Assembly: GCA_904420185.1 (NCBI GenBank)
Contig: CAJFUJ010000010.1
Location: 1-53,508, forward strand
DNA from: an uncultured Butyricicoccus sp.
Lineage (GTDB): Bacteria > Bacillota > Clostridia > Oscillospirales > Butyricicoccaceae
DNA: 53,508 nt
Direction: 5' to 3'
Made by a program: the position numbers and the translations under genes. Shown here one piece after another: positions 33,156 to 42,265 of the stretch. The notes under the pieces are model-generated. The model was given only the letters and a program-made list of their open reading frames with translations. It had not been told where the DNA came from and did no database searches. How positions within the stretch are numbered: position 1 is the first letter of the stretch; each line of letters starts with the position of its first letter.

Positions 33156-35234
33156 CTACTGGCTCATGCTTTGCAGCGTCCGCAGAACCACCGATTGGGA
33201 AATATCGGCCTTGCCCTCATAGGGCTTTAACACAATATTGAGCAGGCCGTCCCGGAAATTATAGCTTAAAAGTTGGCTTTCGCTGAACACGTCCAGGCAG
33301 ACGAACAGCTTGCCGATGTTGATCTCCCGCTTGCTCTCCCACTGCACCCGGCGCGACAGGGCGTTGGAATGTACGCTGAGCCGTCCCTCCTCGGCGCGGC
33401 TGATGATGTGCCGCCACACCGCCACCAGATCGGGCCGGCTGGGCAGCAGCACCCGGGCTTCCTGCACGGTCAGCGCGCCGTCGGCCATATAACGATTGTA
33501 AACATTTAAAATTTTCTGGTCGGCAAGCAGCTCACACTCGCTCAAGCGCACATCCTGCAGCACCATTTGCACGGTTTTGCGGCCGCGGTACTCGTTGATC
33601 TCCAGATGGAAGGCGGCGTCCACGAAATTGCCCTGGGCAAAGCCGCAGCCGCCCGCGCCCGTGCCAAAGAGCATGGCGGAAAAGCTGGCGCCATCTTTGG
33701 TCAAGGTCAGGCGCACATGCCGGTCGCTGGAGATGGGCGTGATCTCCTCCACATAGAGGCCATCCATTGAGAACACTGGCTGCTGATTTTTCATGCCGAA
33801 TGGCTCCAGCACAGCCAAGCTTTCCACCGCTTGTTCGGTGATGAGGTCGGGTGTGATGGCGCAATCGATGTGCAGCACTGGGATCAGATCGCCTGGCTGG
33901 ATGTGCGCGGTGGCGTAGTCCCGGATGCGCTTGGTGAATTCCGGGATGTGTTTTTTCTGAATGGTCAGCCCGGCGGCCAGCTCATGGCCGCCAAATTTAT
34001 CGAGCAAAAAGTCGCTGTCGGTCAGCGCTTCGAACAGGTTGAACCCAGCCATTGACCGGCCCGAGCCCTTGCCGATGTCGCCGTCCACCGCGATGAGGAT
34101 GGTCGGGCAGGCATACCGGTCGCAGATGCGCGAGGACACGATACCGATCACGCCGTGGTGCCAGCCCTCGCCTGCCAGCACGATAATTTTGTCCTCGAGC
34201 GGGTTGTATTCCTTGCGCAGCGCTTGCAGCGCCTGCTGTAAGATCTGGTTTTCGGCTGTCTGCCGCTCCTTGTTCTGTTCGCACAGCTGGGCAGCCAGCA
34301 CCTGCGCCCGGTTTTCGTCGCCGGTCAGGAACAGCTCGACCGCCTGCTCGGTGTTGCCCATGCGCCCGGCCGCATTGATGCGCGGCGCCAGCACAAAGCT
34401 GATGACCGATGCGGTCATGCGCCGCCCGCTTTGACCGGACTCCTGCAACAGCTTTTCCAGGCCGACATTGCGGGTTCTGGACAACCGCTCCAACCCTTGG
34501 GCGACCAGCACCCGGTTTTCGCCCACAATGGGCATGACATCGGCCACCGTGCCCAGCGCGACCAGGTCGGCGTATTCGTCGAGCATGTGCCCCAGGTTTT
34601 CCGGCCCAGCCAGTGCGCAGATCAGTTTGAACGCCACCCCCACACCGGCTAGCTCGGGGAAAGGATAGTTGCAGTCACTGCGCCGCGGGTCAACTATGGC
34701 GGCTGCATCCGGCAGTTCCTCGTGGCATTCGTGGTGGTCGGTGATGACCATACGGATGCCCAATTTGGCCGCATACGCCGCTTCTTCGAACGCGGTAACG
34801 CCGGCGTCCACCGTGATGATCAGCCGCACGCCCTGGGCAAACAGGGCGTCCATGGCCGCGCACGACAGGCCATATCCCTCGCTCAAGCGGTTGGGGATAT
34901 AGTAATCGGCATCTGCGCCCCGGCTGCGCAGGTAACGCAGCAGCACACAGGTGGCGGTGATGCCGTCCACGTCATAGTCGCCAAAGACAATGATCTTTTG
35001 GCCCTGGTCCATGGCGTCGCGGACTGCAGCCACGGCTTTTTCCATATCCCGCAGGCAGAACGGGTCGTGCAGCCCGTCCACGCCGGTGGACAAAAAGCGC
35101 CGGGCCTTTTCGGGCGTATCCACCCCGCGTGCGCACAGCACAGCAGCAGCCAGCGGCGAAAAGCCGCAAGCCCCGGCCAGCGACCGCGCGGCCTGCAAGT
35201 CAGGTGCAGCGGTCGTCCATCGTTTTGTTTTCAT
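33156..35234 (-). CDS. recJ: Single-stranded-DNA-specific exonuclease RecJ
   Basis: 5'-3' exonuclease for recombination and repair. 692 aa. DHH phosphoesterase motifs: VFGDYDVDGITAT, ITVDAGVTAFEEA, MVITDHHECHEELP and ALGTVADVMPI; DHHA1 domain with RINAAGRMGNTEQAVELFL and GIGKGSGRSMAG-like residues (DGDIGKGSGRSMAGF) and the OB-fold. The region after ~570 is lineage-specific. The ATG at 35234 has GAGGGAG just upstream. Divergent from trpE, with its own promoter at 35267-35295. Confidence 0.96.
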   Translation of the reverse strand: MKTKRWTTAAPDLQAARSLAGACGFSPLAAAVLCARGVDTPEKARRFLSTGVDGLHDPFCLRDMEKAVAAVRDAMDQGQKIIVFGDYDVDGITATCVLLRYLRSRGADADYYIPNRLSEGYGLSCAAMDALFAQGVRLIITVDAGVTAFEEAAYAAKLGIRMVITDHHECHEELPDAAAIVDPRRSDCNYPFPELAGVGVAFKLICALAGPENLGHMLDEYADLVALGTVADVMPIVGENRVLVAQGLERLSRTRNVGLEKLLQESGQSGRRMTASVISFVLAPRINAAGRMGNTEQAVELFLTGDENRAQVLAAQLCEQNKERQTAENQILQQALQALRKEYNPLEDKIIVLAGEGWHHGVIGIVSSRICDRYACPTILIAVDGDIGKGSGRSMAGFNLFEALTDSDFLLDKFGGHELAAGLTIQKKHIPEFTKRIRDYATAHIQPGDLIPVLHIDCAITPDLITEQAVESLAVLEPFGMKNQQPVFSMDGLYVEEITPISSDRHVRLTLTKDGASFSAMLFGTGAGGCGFAQGNFVDAAFHLEINEYRGRKTVQMVLQDVRLSECELLADQKILNVYNRYMADGALTVQEARVLLPSRPDLVAVWRHIISRAEEGRLSVHSNALSRRVQWESKREINIGKLFVCLDVFSESQLLSYNFRDGLLNIVLKPYEGKADISQSVVLRTLQSMSQ

Positions 35235-35266
35235 GATTCTCCCTCGTTGTATTTTTGATTGCTGTT

Positions 35267-35295
35267 ATTATATCAAACCCCCGCGAAAATAACAA
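35267..35295 (-). promoter_or_regulatory. Promoter of recJ (and probably relA-dtd)
   Basis: Minus strand: TTGTTA (35290-35295), 17-bp spacer, perfect TATAAT (35267-35272), 33 bp before the recJ start codon. Confidence 0.75.
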
Positions 35296-35368
35296 CTGTT
35301 TTGGCGCGCCCGCTGTATTTGGCCTTTCCGCGCGCCAGAATCCTCCGCCGGTTTTTTCTTCCCCGCCC

Positions 35369-35397
35369 TTGACAGCCCCTTTGCGCCGTGCTACAAT
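35369..35397 (+). promoter_or_regulatory. Promoter of the trp operon
   Basis: Perfect TTGACA (35369-35374), 17-bp spacer, TACAAT (35392-35397). Transcription would start near 35404, at the head of the T-box leader. Confidence 0.85.
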
Positions 35398-35403
35398 AAC
35401 CAC

Positions 35404-35700
35404 AAATGAAATCAAACCGTTGATGCGGAGATCAAGGCAGTTGTGCACGCACAGAGAGCCCGGGAAGCTGAGAGCCGGGCCGGACGCAGGCCGCTAAATG
35501 GACCGCGGAGGGCGCAGTCAAAGGCCAAGGCCGAGTATTCTGCGACGTGGGGGCATACGTCAGTTGCCCGGGATATGTTTGTATCCTGCAAAGTGCGCAG
35601 GCCCTGCCTGCGAAGCAAGGTGGCACCGCGGGTGTCTGAAAGGAAGTTCAGGCCCGTCCTTGAAAACGGCATTTTTGTCGTTTTTAAGGACGGGTTTTTT
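35404..35700 (+). promoter_or_regulatory. T-box riboswitch, tryptophan-specific, with terminator
   Basis: Leader of about 300 nt controlling trpEGDCFBA by uncharged tRNA-Trp. Stem I begins with the conserved AGAGAG...GCTGAGAG pattern (~35451-35474). A specifier triplet TGG (Trp codon) lies at 35499-35501 in the usual context AAA-TGG-A-CCGC-GGAG. The T-box AAGGTGGCACCGCG is at 35617-35630; its bulge TGGC pairs with an NCCA end whose discriminator is G, which fits bacterial tRNA-Trp. The intrinsic terminator has arms CCCGTCCTT (35653-35661) and AAGGACGGG (35686-35694), with six T (35695-35700). Uncharged tRNA-Trp should favour the antiterminator formed by the T-box. Confidence 0.93.
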
Positions 35701-35723
35701 GTGTTTTAAAGGAGGTTTTACCC

Positions 35724-37190
35724 ATGTATCCCACATTTGACGAAGCCAAGCAGCTGGCCGGTCAGGGCTTTCGCCGCATCCCGGTCAGCCGGGAGATCTA
35801 TGCCGACCGCTTTACGCCGGTCGAAGTGCTGCGCGTACTCAAGCACGTCAGCCGGCACTGCTTCATCCTGGAAAGCGCCGAAGATGCGCGCCAGTGGGGA
35901 CGGTATACCTTCCTCGGCTTTGACCCAACCGCTGAACTGACCTGCAAAGGCGGTGCGCTGCGCATCCGGTCTGGCGCTACATTCACCGACACCGTCCGGC
36001 ACCCAGGCGACGCCATCCGCCGCCTGCTTGATGAGAACCGCAGCCCCAAACTGCCGGGCCTGCCCCCTTTCACCGGCGGGCTGGTCGGCTATTTCTCTTA
36101 CTCCTACATCGGCTACGCCGAACCCAGCTTGCATTTGACCCGGACGGACGGCGATTTCCAGGACGTCGATCTGATGCTGTTCGATAAGGTGATCGCCTTT
36201 GACAATCTGCGGCAGAAAATCATCCTGATTGCGGGCGCACGCGCGTCGGACATCGAAACCAGCTACCACAAGGCCGCCTACGAGCTCGACCAGCTGGTCA
36301 GCCTGATCCGCACCGGCGCCAAGGCCGTGCCCCAGCCGCCCTATCTGCTCGCCCCGCTCACCCCACAGTTTACCCGCGAGCAATACAGCGACATGGTGCG
36401 CCGGGCCCAGCGCTACATCTACGAGGGCGATATTTTCCAGGTGGTGCTGTCCAACCCGCTCCAGGCCCCGATGGAGGGCAGTTTGTTCGACGTCTACCGG
36501 GTGCTGCGCACGTCCAACCCGTCGCCATACATGTTCTATTTTTCCAGCGACGACATCGAAATCGCGGGCGCATCGCCCGAAACGCTGATCCGGCTGACCG
36601 ACGGCAAGCTGTTCACCTTCCCGTTGGCCGGCACCCGGCCGCGCGGCGCAACCGAAGCCGAGGACCAGGCCCTAGCGCGCGAGCTGCTGGCCGACGAAAA
36701 GGAGCTGGCCGAGCACAACATGCTGGTCGATCTAGGCCGCAACGACATTGGCCGCATCAGCCAACTGGGCACCGTGCAGGTGGAAAAATACCTGCACATC
36801 GAGCGCTTTTCCCACGTCATGCACATCGGCTCCACGGTCACCGGCCAGATCCGCGGCGACCGGGACGCGGTGGATGCGGTGGACGCCATCCTGCCAGCCG
36901 GCACCCTATCGGGTGCGCCCAAGCTGCGCGCCTGCCAGATCATCGACGAGCTGGAGGGCTGTGAGCGCGGCATCTACGGCGGCGCGATCGGCTACCTGGA
37001 CTTTACCGGCAACCTGGACGCCTGCATCGCCATCCGGCTGGCCTACAAGAAAAACGGCGCAGTCTGCGTGCGCTCGGGCGCGGGTATCGTGGCCGACAGC
37101 GTGCCGGACAGCGAATACCAGGAGTGCCTAAACAAAGCCGCCGCCGTTGTCCGCGCCATTGAAACCGCACAGGAGGGCATCGACCAATGA
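35724..37190 (+). CDS. trpE: Anthranilate synthase component I
   Basis: Chorismate-utilising subunit converting chorismate and ammonia (from TrpG) to anthranilate. 488 aa. N-terminal regulatory part with FILESAEDARQWGRYTFLGFDP (LLES-type Trp-binding motif), GLVGYFSYSYIGYAEP; catalytic part with EGDIFQVVLSNPLQAP, SNPSPYMFYF, IAGASPETLIRL, FPLAGTRPRGAT, DLGRNDIGRIS, VMHIGSTVTG, PAGTLSGAPKLRACQII and the end GAGIVADSVPDSEYQECLNKA. AAGGAGG nine bases before the ATG. First gene after the T-box. Confidence 0.98.
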   Translation: MYPTFDEAKQLAGQGFRRIPVSREIYADRFTPVEVLRVLKHVSRHCFILESAEDARQWGRYTFLGFDPTAELTCKGGALRIRSGATFTDTVRHPGDAIRRLLDENRSPKLPGLPPFTGGLVGYFSYSYIGYAEPSLHLTRTDGDFQDVDLMLFDKVIAFDNLRQKIILIAGARASDIETSYHKAAYELDQLVSLIRTGAKAVPQPPYLLAPLTPQFTREQYSDMVRRAQRYIYEGDIFQVVLSNPLQAPMEGSLFDVYRVLRTSNPSPYMFYFSSDDIEIAGASPETLIRLTDGKLFTFPLAGTRPRGATEAEDQALARELLADEKELAEHNMLVDLGRNDIGRISQLGTVQVEKYLHIERFSHVMHIGSTVTGQIRGDRDAVDAVDAILPAGTLSGAPKLRACQIIDELEGCERGIYGGAIGYLDFTGNLDACIAIRLAYKKNGAVCVRSGAGIVADSVPDSEYQECLNKAAAVVRAIETAQEGIDQ

Positions 37191-37768
37191 TTCTGCTCAT
37201 CGACAATTACGACAGTTTTTCGTACAATCTCTACCAGCTGCTCGGCGCGGTTACGCCCGACATCCGGGTCGTGCGCAACGACGCCATCACCCTTTCGCAG
37301 ATCGAGGACCTGCACCCGCAGGCGCTGGTTCTTTCGCCCGGCCCGGGCAAGCCACAGGACGCCGGGATCTGTGAACCGGCGGTGCGGCAGTTTGCCGGCA
37401 AGCTGCCCATTTTGGGCGTGTGCCTGGGGCACCAGGCCATTTGCGAGGCCTTTGGCGCGACCGTCTGCCACGCAAAGCAGCTCATGCACGGCAAGGTATC
37501 CGACGTGCAGCTGGAAACCGGCAGCCCGCTGTTTCGCACCCTGCCCCCGGTGATCCCGGCAGCGCGCTACCACTCGCTGGCCGTGGCGCCGGATACCCTG
37601 CCGGACTGCCTGCGCGTGACCGCTCAGACTGTGGACGGCGAAGTGATGGCTGTCGAACACACCGACTATCCGATCTTTGGCGTACAGTTCCACCCCGAAT
37701 CGGTGATGACGCCCGACGGACTGACCATGATCGGCAATTTTTTAAAGGAGGCTACCACCCATGATTAA
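37187..37768 (+). CDS. trpG: Anthranilate synthase component II (glutamine amidotransferase)
   Basis: 193-aa class I glutamine amidotransferase supplying ammonia to Trp[21 protein letters not shown] start, [12 protein letters not shown], nucleophilic Cys in [15 protein letters not shown], and the His/Glu pair in [15 protein letters not shown]. The start overlaps the trpE stop by 4 bp. Dedicated trp copy, not fused to TrpD or TrpE. Confidence 0.97.
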   Translation: MILLIDNYDSFSYNLYQLLGAVTPDIRVVRNDAITLSQIEDLHPQALVLSPGPGKPQDAGICEPAVRQFAGKLPILGVCLGHQAICEAFGATVCHAKQLMHGKVSDVQLETGSPLFRTLPPVIPAARYHSLAVAPDTLPDCLRVTAQTVDGEVMAVEHTDYPIFGVQFHPESVMTPDGLTMIGNFLKEATTHD

Positions 37769-38771
37769 AGAAGCCATTTTGCAACTCAGCCGCAAGCAAG
37801 ACCTGGATGCCGGCACCGCGCGCGGCGTGATGGATGAGATTATGCGTGGGCAGGCGAGTCCGGTCCAGATGTCCTCCTACCTGACCGCCCTGTCCATGAA
37901 GGGGGAGACCATCGACGAGATCACCGGCTCGGCGGCCGGGATGCGCGCCCACTGCATCAAGCTGCTGCACGACATGGACGTGCTGGAGATCGTCGGCACC
38001 GGCGGCGACGGCGCTAACTCGTTCAACATTTCCACCACCTCTTCGCTGGTCATCTCAGCGGCGGGCGTGCCGGTCGCCAAGCACGGCAACCGTGCGGCGT
38101 CGTCCAAGTGCGGGGCCGCCGACGTGCTCGAAGCGCTGGGCGTCAAGATCACCCTATCCCCCGAAAAGAGCGCCGAACTACTCCAGCAAATCAACATCTG
38201 CTTCCTCTTTGCGCAAAACTACCACATCGCCATGAAATATGTGGCCCCCATCCGCCGTGAGCTGGGCATCCGTACAGTGTTCAACATTTTGGGGCCGCTG
38301 TCCAACCCGGCGGGCGCCAATATGGAGCTCATGGGCGTCTATGACCAGGCGCTGGTCGAGCCACTGGCCCAGGTCATGGCCAATTTGGGCGTGCGCCGCG
38401 GCATGGTGGTCTACGGCCAGGACTGCTTGGATGAAATCTCCATGTGCGCACCCACCTCGGTGTGCGAGATCCGCGACGGCTGGTTCCAATCGTACGAGCT
38501 CACACCCGAGCAGTTCGGCTACACCCGCTGCCACAAATCCGAGCTGACCGGCGGTGCACCGAACCAAAACGCGGCCATCACCCGTGCCATCCTGGCCGGG
38601 GAGGAACAGGGCGCCAAGCGGCAGGCGGTCTGCCTCAACGCCGGGGCGGCGCTCTACATCGCGGGCAAGACCCAAACCATCGAACAGGGCGTGCGCCTGG
38701 CCGAAGACCTCATCGACACGGGCGCGGCAGCCAAGCAGCTCAAGCGGTTTATTCTGGAGAGCAATCAATGA
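37761..38771 (+). CDS. trpD: Anthranilate phosphoribosyltransferase
   Basis: Joins anthranilate to PRPP. 336 aa. [20 protein letters not shown] (PRPP-binding glycine loop), [59 protein letters not shown], and [14 protein letters not shown]. The start overlaps trpG by 8 bp and has AAAGGAGG upstream. Confidence 0.97.
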   Translation: MIKEAILQLSRKQDLDAGTARGVMDEIMRGQASPVQMSSYLTALSMKGETIDEITGSAAGMRAHCIKLLHDMDVLEIVGTGGDGANSFNISTTSSLVISAAGVPVAKHGNRAASSKCGAADVLEALGVKITLSPEKSAELLQQINICFLFAQNYHIAMKYVAPIRRELGIRTVFNILGPLSNPAGANMELMGVYDQALVEPLAQVMANLGVRRGMVVYGQDCLDEISMCAPTSVCEIRDGWFQSYELTPEQFGYTRCHKSELTGGAPNQNAAITRAILAGEEQGAKRQAVCLNAGAALYIAGKTQTIEQGVRLAEDLIDTGAAAKQLKRFILESNQ

Positions 38772-39556
38772 ACATTTTGGAACAAATTGCGGCCAAAACC
38801 CGCGAACGGGTGGCGCGCGACAAGGAGGAAACCTCCCTCGACGTGCTGCGCGACCTGTGCCAGCAGGGCGGCAAGGCGGACGGTGCGGCATTTGCAAACG
38901 CCCTGCGCGCCCCCGGCCTGCGGTTCATCTGCGAGGTCAAAAAGGCCAGCCCGTCCAAGGGGATCATCGACCCGGTGTTCGACTATCTGGCGGTCGCGCG
39001 CGCCTATGCGGACGCGGGCGCGGACGCCATCTCCTGCCTGACCGAGCCCCACTGGTTTTTGGGGTCGGACGAGATTTTCCGGGCGGTGCGTCGGACCGTG
39101 CCCACCCCCATGCTGCGCAAGGATTTCACGGTTGACACATACCAGCTCTACCAATCCAAGCTACTGGGGGCCAACGCGGTGCTGCTCATCTGCGCGCTGC
39201 TGGATACCCGCACCCTTGCGCGCTACCTGGAACTCTGCGATACCCTGGGCCTGGCCGCGCTGGTCGAAGCCCACAACGAGCGCGAGATCGATTCGGCCGT
39301 GCAGGCGGGCGCGGCCCTCATCGGGGTCAACAACCGCAACCTCAAGGATTTCTCGGTCGATTTTTCCAACGCTGCCCGCCTGCGTGAGCGCATCCCGCCC
39401 CAGGCGGTCTATGTCGCCGAAAGCGGCGTGCGCACCCCGGCGGATGCGGCCACGCTCAAGGCCATCGGCGCCGACGCCGCGCTCATCGGTGAAACCCTCA
39501 TGCGCGCGCCCGACAAAGCTGGGCTGCTCGCCGCCATGCGGGAGGCCGCCCGATGA
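38768..39556 (+). CDS. trpC: Indole-3-glycerol phosphate synthase
   Basis: Closes the indole ring. 262 aa, TIM barrel. Motifs: [17 protein letters not shown] (catalytic Glu and Lys), [74 protein letters not shown] and [11 protein letters not shown]. Starts at 38768, overlapping the trpD stop (ATGA). Separate from TrpF, unlike the fused enterobacterial enzyme. Confidence 0.97.
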   Translation: MNILEQIAAKTRERVARDKEETSLDVLRDLCQQGGKADGAAFANALRAPGLRFICEVKKASPSKGIIDPVFDYLAVARAYADAGADAISCLTEPHWFLGSDEIFRAVRRTVPTPMLRKDFTVDTYQLYQSKLLGANAVLLICALLDTRTLARYLELCDTLGLAALVEAHNEREIDSAVQAGAALIGVNNRNLKDFSVDFSNAARLRERIPPQAVYVAESGVRTPADAATLKAIGADAALIGETLMRAPDKAGLLAAMREAAR

Positions 39557-40149
39557 AGGTCAAGATTTGCGGCCTGTGCCGCCCGGATGATGTGCGGTTT
39601 GTCAACGCCGCCCGGCCCGATTACTGCGGCTTTGTCATCGACGTGCCCAGCAGCCGCCGCAACGTGTCACCGGGCACCTTGCGCGCCCTGCGCGCCGGCC
39701 TGGCGGCCGGCATCACGCCGGTGGGGGTGTTTGTCGATGCGCCGGTCGAGCTGGTCGCCCGCTTGCTGGGCGAGGGCATCATCGGCGCCGCCCAGCTGCA
39801 TGGGCGTGAGGACGCCGCCTACATCGCCGCCCTGCGCGCGCGCACCCGCCAACCCATCTGGCAGGCCATCCAGATGCGCGCCCCGGCTGACGTGGAACGG
39901 GCCAACCGCAGCCTGGCCGACTTGGTCCTGCTGGACGCGGGCGCGGGCGGCGGCACGACGTTCGATTGGGCGCTTTTGTCCGGCGTGACCCGCCCTTTCG
40001 CCCTGGCCGGCGGCCTGCATACGGGCAATTTAGCCCAGGCCATGCGCACCGGCGCCGTGCTGCTCGACGTGTCCAGCGGCGCGGAAACCGACGGCAAAAA
40101 GGATTTTCACAAGATACAGTCCATCGTACAGACGATCAAAGGAGAGTAA
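39553..40149 (+). CDS. trpF: Phosphoribosylanthranilate isomerase
   Basis: Amadori rearrangement step. 198 aa. [28 protein letters not shown] (catalytic Cys in KICGL), VGVFVDAPVE, AAQLHGREDAAYI, and the phosphate-binding end LLDAGAGGGTTFDW with FALAGGLHTGNLAQAM and LLDVSSGAETDGKKD (catalytic Asp near DVSSG). Overlaps trpC by 4 bp. Confidence 0.97.
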   Translation: MKVKICGLCRPDDVRFVNAARPDYCGFVIDVPSSRRNVSPGTLRALRAGLAAGITPVGVFVDAPVELVARLLGEGIIGAAQLHGREDAAYIAALRARTRQPIWQAIQMRAPADVERANRSLADLVLLDAGAGGGTTFDWALLSGVTRPFALAGGLHTGNLAQAMRTGAVLLDVSSGAETDGKKDFHKIQSIVQTIKGE

Positions 40150-40152
40150 GCC

Positions 40153-41337
40153 ATGTCAAAAGGAAGATTTGGCATTCACGGCGGGCAGTATATGCCGGAA
40201 ACGCTGATGAACGCCGTCATCGAGCTGGAAGAAGCCTACAACCACTACAAGGACGACCCTGCCTTCAACGCCGAGCTGACCGACCTTTACAACAACTACG
40301 CCGGCCGGCCGAGCGAACTATATTACGCCGCCCACATGACCCAGGACTTAGGCGGCGCTAAGATCTACCTCAAGCGCGAGGACATGAACCACACCGGTTC
40401 GCACAAGATCAACAACGTGCTCGGGCAGGTGCTGCTCGCCCAAAAAATGGGCAAAACCCGAGTCATCGCCGAAACCGGCGCAGGCCAGCACGGCGTGGCC
40501 ACGGCCACGGTCGCCGCGCTCATGGGCATGGAATGCGAGGTGTTCATGGGCAAAGAGGACACCGAGCGCCAGGCGCTCAACGTCTACCGGATGCAGCTGC
40601 TGGGCGCCAAGGTCCACGCGGTCGAAAGCGGCACCGGCACCCTCAAGGACGCGGTATCCGAAACCATGCGTGAGTGGACCAACCGCATCGACGACACCCA
40701 CTATGTGCTCGGCTCGGTCATGGGGCCGCACCCCTTCCCGACCATTGTCCGCGATTTCCAAGCCGTCATCTCCAAGGAAATCAAAGCCCAACTCCAGCAA
40801 AAGGAAGGCTGCCTGCCCGACGCCATTTTGGCCTGCGTGGGCGGCGGCTCCAACGCCATCGGCGCCTTCTACCACTTCATCGACGACCCAAGTGTGCGCC
40901 TGATCGGCTGTGAAGCGGCCGGCCGCGGCATCGACACCCCGGACACTGCGGCCACCATCTCGACCGGCCGCCTGGGCATCTTCCACGGCATGAAGTCCTA
41001 CTTCTGCCAGGATGCATACGGCCAAATCGCACCGGTCTATTCGATCTCGGCCGGGCTGGATTACCCGGGCATTGGCCCCGAACACGCCTACCTGCACGAC
41101 ATTGGCCGCGCCGAATATGTCGCCATCACCGACGACCAGGCCGTGGACGCTTTCGAATACCTCAGCCGCACCGAGGGCATCATCCCGGCCATCGAATCGG
41201 CGCACGCGGTCGCCCACGCCATCAAACTCGCGCCCCAGATGGGCAAGGATCAGATCCTGGTCATCAATCTCTCGGGCCGCGGCGACAAGGACTGCGCCGC
41301 CATCGCCCGCTACCGCGGACACAACATCACCGAATGA
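40153..41337 (+). CDS. trpB: Tryptophan synthase beta chain
   Basis: PLP enzyme joining indole and serine. 394 aa, the TrpB1 form. [16 protein letters not shown] start, [21 protein letters not shown] (the PLP Lys in HTGSHKINN), [40 protein letters not shown], and LSGRGDKD at the end. AAGGAGAG precedes the ATG. Three bases after trpF. Confidence 0.98.
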   Translation: MSKGRFGIHGGQYMPETLMNAVIELEEAYNHYKDDPAFNAELTDLYNNYAGRPSELYYAAHMTQDLGGAKIYLKREDMNHTGSHKINNVLGQVLLAQKMGKTRVIAETGAGQHGVATATVAALMGMECEVFMGKEDTERQALNVYRMQLLGAKVHAVESGTGTLKDAVSETMREWTNRIDDTHYVLGSVMGPHPFPTIVRDFQAVISKEIKAQLQQKEGCLPDAILACVGGGSNAIGAFYHFIDDPSVRLIGCEAAGRGIDTPDTAATISTGRLGIFHGMKSYFCQDAYGQIAPVYSISAGLDYPGIGPEHAYLHDIGRAEYVAITDDQAVDAFEYLSRTEGIIPAIESAHAVAHAIKLAPQMGKDQILVINLSGRGDKDCAAIARYRGHNITE

Positions 41338-41356
41338 CGAAGTGGAGGGCTTTTCT

Positions 41357-42130
41357 TTGAGTAACATCGCTTCCGCCTTTGCCCACGGCAAGGCATTTAT
41401 CCCCTTTGTGACCTGCGGCGACCCGTCGCTCGATATCACCGAACAGCTCGTTTACGCCATGGCTCAAAACGGCGCCGACCTCATCGAGCTGGGCATCCCC
41501 TTTTCCGACCCGACCGCCGAAGGGCCGGTCATCCAGGCGGCCAACGCGCGCGCACTCGCGGGCGGCGTGACCACCGACAAAATTTTCGATATGGTGCGCC
41601 GCATCCGCCAAAAAACCGCTGTGCCTTTGGCTTTTATGACCTATGCCAACGTCGTGTTCTCCTATGGCGCGGAAAAATTCATCCGCACCGCCGCTGAACT
41701 CGGCATGGACGGTCTCATCCTGCCCGACCTGCCCTTTGAGGAAAAGGACGAGTTCGATCCCCTGTGCAAGCAATACGGGCTGGACCTGATCTCGCTCATC
41801 GCGCCGACTTCCCACGAGCGCATCCGCATGATCGCCCGCGACGCCAGCGGGTTCGTCTACTGCGTTTCCTCTCTGGGCGTGACCGGTGTGCGCAGCCAGA
41901 TCACCACCGATATTGGCGCCATGGTGCAGCTAGTCAAGGCGGAAAAGGAGATCCCATGCGCGGTCGGCTTCGGCATCTCCACTCCGGCCCAGGCCCGGCA
42001 AATGGCTGCCCTGGCCGACGGCGCTATCGTCGGCTCGGCCATCGTCAAGCTGTGCGCCCAATACGGCGCGGACTGCGTGCCCCATGTGGCCGAATATGTG
42101 CGGCAGATGAAGGACGCGATCCGTGCCTGA
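41357..42130 (+). CDS. trpA: Tryptophan synthase alpha chain
   Basis: Cleaves indole-3-glycerol phosphate and channels indole to TrpB. 257 aa. FIPFVTCGDPSLDITEQLV, LIELGIPFSDPTAEGPVIQAANARAL (catalytic Glu in ELGIP and Asp after PFSD), MDGLILPDLPFEEKDEF, YCVSSLGVTGVRSQI and VGFGISTPAQARQM. The start is TTG at 41357 with GGAGGG seven bases upstream; no ATG is available in a suitable position. Last gene of the operon, followed by a bidirectional terminator. Confidence 0.97.
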   Translation: MSNIASAFAHGKAFIPFVTCGDPSLDITEQLVYAMAQNGADLIELGIPFSDPTAEGPVIQAANARALAGGVTTDKIFDMVRRIRQKTAVPLAFMTYANVVFSYGAEKFIRTAAELGMDGLILPDLPFEEKDEFDPLCKQYGLDLISLIAPTSHERIRMIARDASGFVYCVSSLGVTGVRSQITTDIGAMVQLVKAEKEIPCAVGFGISTPAQARQMAALADGAIVGSAIVKLCAQYGADCVPHVAEYVRQMKDAIRA

Positions 42131-42191
42131 CCATCGAGCGGCATGAAATGCTGGAATACCAGAAAACCGTCCACCGGTAAAATAAGCGCAA

Positions 42192-42245
42192 AAAATCCCC
42201 TGCCCACCTGGAACCCGAACTGTTCCAGATGATGCAGGGGATTTT
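42192..42245. terminator. Bidirectional terminator between trpA and ftsH
   Basis: Perfect 12-bp outer arms AAAATCCCCTGC (42192-42203) and GCAGGGGATTTT (42234-42245), with inner CTGGAA/TTCCAG. A- and T-rich outer ends suit termination from both sides of the convergent genes. Confidence 0.85.
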
Positions 42246-42265
42246 CATGCTTTTAACGGGTGTAG

